Source of the DNA: Ostrinia nubilalis
Lineage: Eukaryota > Arthropoda > Insecta > Lepidoptera > Crambidae
Reading direction: 5' to 3'
Assembly (NCBI RefSeq): GCF_963855985.1
Contig: NC_087107.1
Span: 1,054,001-1,118,000 of the forward strand
DNA: 64,000 nucleotides
In this document: positions 57,022 through 64,000 of the stretch, piece after piece
Layout of the letters: each line of letters begins with the position of its first letter
How positions within the stretch are numbered: the first letter of the stretch is position 1
Program-made: the position numbers and the translations under genes
The notes under the pieces: model-generated
Told to the model about the DNA's origin: nothing
The model's database searches: none
What the model saw: only the letters and a program-made list of their open reading frames with translations

Positions 57022-58792
57022 CTATTGACTTAACTTACTTAAGAATCCCTTAGATTTTTTGGCAGATAATTATGTTGCAAAAATGTTAACTCTGCTGAAT
57101 AAATGGGTACCGAATGTTGTGCCTACTTAAACTTTAAATTATGTAAGCCTATCTACCTATTAAGCTCAACATAATCATGGTAATTTTTTAACTTCTTAGT
57201 AACTTGTACTAACTTTTTAAACTTTTAATAAACAGTAGGTAGGTACTTGAAAGTCGAGTAAGATTCGTATAACTTTTCGTTACTGCTTACACAAAGGTTT
57301 TCAGAGAAGTTGTTCAGATAAGCCGTCTATTTAGCAGGCGATCTTTCTTAGGTATAATTTCATGAAAATTTTCCGCCGTATCCATACAATTTTACCGTTT
57401 TTCACCCACTCCATCTCGCCTATCGCTCGCGTTGTAGTAAGCGATCGCAGTTCACTCTATCGCTTCGAATTTAGGAGACAACTGTTCTTATCCTATAAAT
57501 ATAGGGTATCTTTGAAAGGTTATTATTTTCTGTCTTCCAATATGAAGCATGTTTTTTGTGGAACATTTTATTTTTGTTTTTGAGATCCAAATTAGGTGGG
57601 TGAGGAAAATTAGTAAGTGAAGCTTGTCGGTTTGTGTTTACTTTCATAGCTGATCAAGCTGTACCTACCTATGTTACTTTACACAAGCACTTACTTTGAG
57701 TAACAGTAAAAATCTATGAAAATAATTACAGAAATGTAACGTTTTTCTCAAGTGCTGTAAGCTTCTTTTGCCTTGAAGCTTTTTCTGTAACATTTTTTTC
57801 TAATAAGCTAAAAAATTTGGCGCTTTAAGGACTCTACACACCAAGCCCGCCGTCAGTGGCGACTTGGCGTCGGCGGCTTTATTTCAAAAGAATCATACAA
57901 ACTTACTTTCTCTGACTTTATTTCAAAAGAATCGTGAAAACTTACTTTTTCTGTTTTAAACCTTTGTTTGTCACCTGTCATCCGCTTTGCAATGGAGGGA
58001 AGTCGAACCTTAATTTCGAACTCCTCCTATGTTCTTCTGATTAATTTCGTTGCGGGTCCAATGACAGTTTAACTTTCCCCCGGGACGACGGGTTTTTGTG
58101 GCGGTCAAGCTGTAGATCCTGGCTACACAGGAGTTGCAGTGGTGGGAACGAGAGGTGGGAATAGTCCCGTTTCTCTGACTTTTGACATGTTTTCAAAAGT
58201 CAACGACTCATGTCGGCAGGTTGGCGGGTTTGATGAGTAGACTGTATAAAGTCCTACCTAGTTAGTGTCTATTTTGACACTCTTATGTACCTACTCGAAA
58301 TTCACTACAAAAGCGATCCCTTTCCCACGCTATCTTAACCCACTTACCGCAAAATCCGCACATTTACCGTAAACTGCGGATTTCAACCCTTTAACCCTAA
58401 AATGCCGACTGACCACTGGTCAGTCTTAATCCGATTCGGTCGAGTTTACCGGCGATAACAAGGTTAAAGGAACTGTGTGAATTGGGATTTATAGATATTC
58501 TCATGTCGTGGGAAAAGATACGAATGGTCACTCATCGCTATTGGTTAGTTGACATTTGATTAATTGATTCGATCTGTGATTTACGCGGTTTATTCATTCT
58601 TTAAAATCTGAACAATGTTCGTGCAGTCTCTTTAAACACTCGATATTGGTTTTATCAATGTTGATGAAACCAGTGTGCTTCAAATACGCACCGCTGAAGC
58701 CATTAAACAGAAAGTATTAAGAAGGTGGAAAAACCTGAAATTACGTAAGCAGATGCTGATTACAGTTAATAAAATAATAATAATAAAATAAT
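57022..58792. other. Non-coding; direct repeat and GC-richer unique stretch
   Basis: Holds a 39-bp direct duplication (57877-57952) and a GC-richer unique stretch at about 57990-58230. No exon could be supported. Confidence 0.4.
57877..57952. repeat. 39-bp tandem duplication
   Basis: Two units with CTTTATTTCAAAAGAATC and AAACTTACTTTYTCTG, the second at 57916, with a few differences. Confidence 0.85.
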
Positions 58793-58920
58793 GGAGGCGC
58801 CATGGCTCAGTAGCTTGTAAAATTAGGATCTATCGGCTTAACTCTAGGTTTGATTACCCGGGATGTAAATAAGTTGTATTATAACTTTGTGTTATTCTGA
58901 ATATTTAGTGGTGCGTGATC
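58793..58920 (+). mobile_element. tRNA-derived SINE-like element, degraded
   Basis: The A-box-like ATGGCTCAGTAGCTTG and B-box-like GGTTTGATTACC lie about 40 bp apart, followed by an AT-rich tail. The acceptor ends do not pair, so no tRNA is called. Confidence 0.45.
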
Positions 58921-59831
58921 AACTTAATATTTATCTATTTGATTATGTGGTGCACTAACATCAAATCTTGACTACTAACCCTCAATAACATAATTATCCA
59001 TTGCAGTGTTACCTAATTATAACATGTTTTTTTATGTTATATGTTTTTATTCGTTAATCACCTGTAAACAAATATAATTTCATATTTTCAAATGCACCTT
59101 AAACCAAAATGGTTCGAAGAAGCTATGTAAAAAGATTTTAGAAGTTAAGATTTGGCGCCGTAAATATTTTTTACAATACCTACAATACAATAACAAGAAC
59201 TAAACATCAATACCCCGATTACGATCTCCGCAAACACACGGATAGACGTTTTTTAATAAAACCGGATACATCCGGACCGGAGTTAATCCCCGGTCGTAAA
59301 TGTTTACGAGCGCGACTCGGTGTGAACGCGCCCTTATGACGCCTAAGACACTGTCGACTATCTGTAAGGCTGGGGACGCACTGAGGTAAGAGGTTTCGGT
59401 GTAAGGGAGACCGAGGAGAGAGAGAAGAGTTGTGACATTGTCGATTTTTGGAAACCATTAACTATTAGCGAGCACGCAACAGCGCGTATTTCTTAGCTAG
59501 ACATGACTAGCTAGCATGTGCGAGCTTTTTAGTTCAAGTGCACTTGAACTTGCACTGTTACGAGCTCCTTAGTAGTGTTCAATATAATATGTCAGCAGTA
59601 TAAAATTCAAATAAAAGGTATACGTTGGTAAAACTTTATTTTGTTGAAAGTTCTTCAGACTAGGTATAAATTTTTGAAATAATTATAATAATTGCCATTG
59701 ATACAACACAGTCCATACAAGCGAGTCATCAATTTAACAATAACATTCCATGAATACATTTCTGTAAATTACATCAAAGAATTTCTTTGATGTACCTAAT
59801 TTCTTTGAAAAAAGGAAACAAAAATTCTATT
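58921..59831. other. Non-coding; GC island 59220-59460 and a 20-bp palindrome
   Basis: The island is unique and GC-richer. The 79-codon minus frame across it has no recognisable domain. The palindrome is listed separately. Confidence 0.4.
59531..59550. promoter_or_regulatory. 20-bp perfect palindrome with inverted TCAAGTG sites
   Basis: AGTTCAAGTGCACTTGAACT is identical to its reverse complement and contains TCAAGTG facing CACTTGA. TCAAGTG is the core bound by NK-2/Tinman-class homeodomain proteins. Binding is inferred. A loose third CTTGCAC half lies just to the right. Confidence 0.35.
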
Positions 59832-59885
59832 AGGCAGCGTCAGGACCGGTCGTCGTGGAAAATCTTGGAGGAGGTCTTTGTCAAA
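59832..59885 (+). repeat. RTE-type LINE 3' end fragment
   Basis: GGCAGCGTCAGGACCGGTCG, TGGAAAATCTTGGAGGAGG and TCTTTGTC follow the RTE tail order. Short and frame-broken. Confidence 0.65.
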
Positions 59886-62800
59886 CCTACATTCATACTA
59901 CAAACGCACTGTTGAATACTACAGTCTCTACGTTACTAAAGAAAAAGCTCATCTAACTTTGTCCATAACCCCAGTGTGTCCCAAACCCAACGCTTTTCGC
60001 GTATCTTCCTCAATATCGCCACTTATTGTGTTTTGTATTATTTACCGTCGTTTACGACCTGCGTCGCTCATATTTTTGAGTGAGTCCGAACCACTTAAAT
60101 TTTTATTCGTCAGTTTTCCACTTCGACTGCGTAGGTTTTATTGGCCATAAAAAGGTTGCTTTTCTATTTAATTGGATTGGAGCACCACATATTGACTATA
60201 GGAGATGATAGATTGCTAGTCAAGTCGAAAACATATTTGAACATGAGCATTGAAGAGAAGAATGAAGGTAAGTTTTAAGATTTAATTAAGAAGAGAGACA
60301 CAAGGTAAAATGTCATCATCGATCCTTTTTACGATTTTTTGAAAATTAACCCTAAAATATCGCAAAAGGTCTTTTGTACCCAAGTAAATTGAAATGTACT
60401 TTAGCACCATTATGTAACATTCATTACTAATGTCTAACATTTTTTTTTCAAAAATCATTACGTCTTATCCGTTTAAAATGAAATTTCAATGAACTCAAAA
60501 AAATCTACTATGAGAATTATCGAGGACTTATCATCACACCATTTATCAGGGTGCACATCACCATTAACTGATTATATGTTTTGACACACCATTAAGCTTC
60601 CAGTTTCATTGACTTTGACAGCTCACAGTCAATAGATTGACTGGTATTGACAGGACATTTTACAGTTGATGTCATTTTTAAAATGTTGTTCAAGTATTTA
60701 ATGGTGTTTGATAGTTTGTTCTTTCTATGATTCCTTTTAAATTTAGTTTCATACATTTTCGAATTAGTTTGACTTCGAAAATATTGATTTGATGCCTAAT
60801 ATTACTATGGACAAAACTTAGCATATTGAAGTGGCCGTTAACATTCTTAAAAATCTATCATTCAATAGGTTACGCAAAATTGTTTGGCTTACACCTATAA
60901 CTCAAATAATTTTAGTCCTTTTCATTAATTTGATCAAATTAATAGTGATCTAATAAACCAATTAAAATGATGCTACCGCAGATAAGCTATAATTTAAAAC
61001 CCACATCACGTCAAAACGTCATGTAACTGTCACTTAATAGGAAGATAATGTGAAGATTACACTGCAAATTAATTAATTAGTCTTAATTACTTCAACCCTT
61101 CCGATGCTATTAAAACAGGGGCTTTTTAGACCACACGCAATGTGGTATGCGTTCTAAAAGTGTTGATGATAGTTTTGATTTTGATTAATTAATAAAATAG
61201 GTACATTTTGAATAGTAATAGATCGCATCTAGTGCAAAACAAAAAGTTAACTCAAATAATTTGTTTTTGTGAGTCAAATATTATGTTTTATTAGTAGGTA
61301 ACTTTTTTATATAATAAGTTTACTTTAACATCTCATTTAGAGAGAATGTGTGTAAATTTTGCGTAAAAGTATTACTTTTAAGTAAAATAATATTCATTTT
61401 AATAAAATAAACACTGACTCTATCAAAATTGATCTTACTCCAAATTATTACATCCAACTGTCTTACCGTGACAGTTAAATGGCTTTCCACGATTATACGA
61501 TATCTAATTAGTGAACTACAATGTTTAAATTGTTAACCATCGAGTGCAGACGTCATAATGACTATTGACCGTGACGGGTCAAAATGACCCGCACGTGGTC
61601 AGCAGATTTGCACTGTGGGACAATGTCTTGACCGTAGCGAATAGAAGAAATGTGACGCCCGATTTGAACTATTGTATCCGTCACGTAGTTTGGTAGTAAA
61701 TTACTTGACAAAAGTAAAATAATAGCACATCTGTAACTTAAAATGTTATAAAATCTATTATTTGTGGACCACCAACACTATTTGGTGTTGTTTTATTTGC
61801 TTCGAGTTACGTGCTTGAAATAAAGGAAAATAAAATATGTACAACTTTTAGCAATTACATCCGGAGCCCCGGTCGGTCACAAATTATTGTTCGTTTTCCT
61901 AGTATCTTACGTGACAGGTTCCAAGACCATTTTTATCATGACAGGTCACAAGATTGTGTTACTTAAAGAAAACATTAAGGTTTATGTGGCAGCTACAATT
62001 TATTTGCACTAATTAGTAATAATTAGCCATTATTTTCATCAAGCCAATTTTTTTTATGGCAGGTACCTAATATTTGAAATTAACTTAAATAACATTACAA
62101 TGTAGAATGTATATAAGATTGTGTCACGTATGTTTGATATAATTCTAACACAAATATTTTCTTTGTTAACCCAAAAATCAGCGTGACCGAGTCTGAATGA
62201 CCCCAGTGTTCACGGACAATGTATTTTTAAAGACATTTCGTTGAATCAAGTGTAAATGTGATAAAATTGGTCACGGCACCTCTAACAAGGGGTCAATTTT
62301 GAAAATCTCTGCCATTTTGTTTGGGTCACTTTAAGTTGACATATTATTTATGAGTTTTCACTAATAAGCGTTTATATGTGGGTGTATAGTTTTGCGAGTC
62401 GTAAATTATTTCGTTACTTTCTATTGATTGGTTACAGACTGACAATCAGAATAAAAAATAACAGTAAATAACGTATTAAATAATTGACTAAGTCTTTTTA
62501 AACCTGTGGTAAAAAGAGGTCTACTAAGCGAACTTTCAAAACATAATCTATCAAATTGACAATCGTTAATTTCTACAAAAGGTTGCCTAATGCATTTAAA
62601 ATCCCAAAGGTGGGACTTAAAATTATTTAACCGTAATCGATAAAGAGATCCATTCAAGCGTAATTATCTTACCACAACAATTGAATACTGAGACACTACG
62701 GTCATTTATCACCCGTCATAACGTCATAGACGCGAAAAAAGTCATGCGAAACAGAAGGGGTTAGAACTGACTCTGACACTAATACCTTAACGGTTGAATG

Positions 62801-63201
62801 GATTTATATATAGGGGAAAAAAACATTTTTTACGTAAATCTAATTTTAACGCAAGTGTTAGAATTGGAGTGGCCAGAGGGAAAAACAAAATTATTGAGTG
62901 TGGAACCGTTAGGGGTTTATTAGATTACAATGGTCGAATGGGTTTGGCGGCGAATTATAACACGTGCACACGCAATTTGGACGAGAAAGTGATGGTTTAC
63001 TTTAGTAAAAGCATTCCTTCATTTTTACCATGATAGTAAAAACCTAGGTAAATGATGGAAACTCTTATTTAAAATAGGTCTGATATTATTCAAACTATTT
63101 TTTCACCTTCAAACTAAGCAAGAAACGTGACAGTTTCTCTAATAAATTTGAGTACTTAATCTACGAACAACAACTGTACAAAAACAGTAATACATATTTA
63201 A
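59886..63201. other. Non-coding, AT-rich; palindrome at 60924 and TTAA-type motif at 61533
   Basis: No gene in 3.3 kb. ATTAATTTGATCAAATTAAT (60924-60943) is a perfect palindrome but is AT-rich. GGGTCAAAATGACCC lies at 61576-61590 downstream of TTAACCATCGAGTGCAG. Confidence 0.45.
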
Positions 63202-63230
63202 ATAACCCTCCTTCTGGCGTAGTCGTGTAA
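63202..63230. repeat. 29-bp dispersed motif, copy 2
   Basis: ATAACCCTCCTTCTGGCGTA then GTCGTGTAA, one or two differences from 1824-1852. Confidence 0.65.
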
Positions 63231-63822
63231 AAATGTATTCGTCAATAAGGTTCTTTTCAAGTCAAAGTAAAAAATATCTAATTTAGATAGTGCTTTTAAT
63301 GCTAATGACATTGAGTAAGTAGGTACATAATAGGAAAAGCAATTTGTAGTAGGTACATACCAGCTTCCATAAATATGTCAAATTCTGAGTTCAATTGTCT
63401 TTTGGGACCACTTTGAACTTAAAATCGGCAATCGAATTTGTACTTCGATTAAAAACATAAAACACCCCCTCCTCAAATGAAATCTAACAACTCACCGGGT
63501 TCGAACCTCGTAAAGTTAAATGGAGCGAAAGAGACCCCGAGCATGTGTAGTCAAACTGCTAATGGGTTTAAAATTTATTACCTCTCCGCCTACTTGGTGA
63601 TACACAATTTTAATAACTGTGTTGGATTTGTCGGGTAATTGTATGAAGTTGAGTTTGTTTGTAAAACAGGTGAACAATAAGAACTGAGTGATTGCAAGTT
63701 CGTATCGGCTGCAGTGTAGAATCCGGTTAACTTTATGAGCATCCATTTAGATCCTATAGTTCAAGTTATGATCAGAATCAGGAGTAGGCAACACCTCCGA
63801 AAAAATACATACACTCAAAAAT
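63231..63822. other. Non-coding spacer
   Basis: GGGTTCGAACCTCG near 63498 resembles a B-box but no A-box or cloverleaf accompanies it. Nothing else recognised. Confidence 0.4.
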
Positions 63823-63851
63823 ATAACCGTCCTTTTGGCGTAGTCGGGTAA
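63823..63851. repeat. 29-bp dispersed motif, copy 3
   Basis: ATAACCGTCCTTTTGGCGTA then GTCGGGTAA. Second copy within 0.65 kb in the same orientation. Confidence 0.6.
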
Positions 63852-64000
63852 TAAGTCCTGTATTTTGAAACGACGCTCACGTAGATCGTTTTTTTTTAAG
63901 ATTACATTATTATTGTAATTTGACATAAAATACATTATGTTCCCGTAGACGCGTCTTTGGTAATAGTATTTGTGTTAGGAGTGAGATATTCACATAAAAT
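63852..64000. other. Window end, nothing recognised
   Basis: AT-rich, no supported feature. Confidence 0.4.

Noticed and set aside
60924..60943. 20-bp perfect palindrome ATTAATTTGATCAAATTAAT as a regulatory site
   Set aside because: Almost pure AT apart from the GATC centre. Such palindromes are not surprising in DNA of this composition.
63485..63560. tRNA gene suggested by GGGTTCGAACC
   Set aside because: No A-box at the right distance on either strand and no cloverleaf.

Overview
This window looks like non-coding, repeat-rich nuclear DNA from an insect, most probably a moth or butterfly (Lepidoptera). The evidence is the low GC content, two complete canonical eukaryotic tRNA genes (one with a Tyr-type intron), five 5S rRNA genes, and a dense load of repeats of kinds familiar from lepidopteran genomes: tRNA-headed SINEs, RTE-type LINE 3' ends, Helitrons with (GTCT)n tracts, hAT and Tigger/pogo-type non-autonomous elements, and many short palindromic MITEs. 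No ordinary protein-coding gene could be supported. The open frames are short, carry no recognisable domains and mostly lie in SINEs or AT-rich sequence. The one convincing protein fragment is the 83-residue C-terminus of an RTE-type reverse transcriptase at 40.6-40.8 kb on the minus strand.

Layout. 0-5.3 kb: LINE and SINE debris, a 766-bp unclassified transposon (copy 1 of 'element X') with an 8-bp target duplication, and AT-rich GATC-motif sequence. 5.9-7.3 kb: a candidate promoter with a non-coding first exon, followed by an 805-bp foldback element. 9-11.5 kb: higher-GC islands with perfect CRE palindromes that resemble regulatory DNA. 11.8-26 kb: five dispersed 5S rRNA genes (two minus, three plus) mixed with tRNA-His (14.8 kb), a Helitron with internal tandem repeats (15.8-16.6 kb), a Tigger-like MITE (20.7 kb) and a near-perfect 142-bp inverted repeat (21.7 kb). 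28-30.3 kb: two full-length SINEs of different families, a TTA-flanked MITE and an intron-containing tRNA-Tyr. 30-42 kb: mainly gene desert with scattered GC islands, a TACAGGGTG-ended palindromic MITE and the RTE tail. 42-57 kb: a MITE-dense tract, including a family with TGAGTTGCACC ends. One member of that family carries copy 2 of element X as a nested insertion. This part also holds a Helitron and a hAT element with an intact 8-bp duplication. 57-64 kb: sparse, with a 20-bp palindrome made of two inverted TCAAGTG sites and a recurring 29-bp motif.

The tRNA and 5S genes are independent Pol III units whose promoters are internal. They do not form an operon or pathway. The rest is best read as transposon-rich intergenic or intronic DNA, with several GC-richer unique islands that may be enhancers of a gene outside the window. 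I found no convincing new biological system. The most unusual objects are the near-perfect hairpin at 21.7 kb, the foldback at 6.4 kb, the dispersed 5S set and element X with its datable nested insertion. Family names come from motif recognition without database searches.
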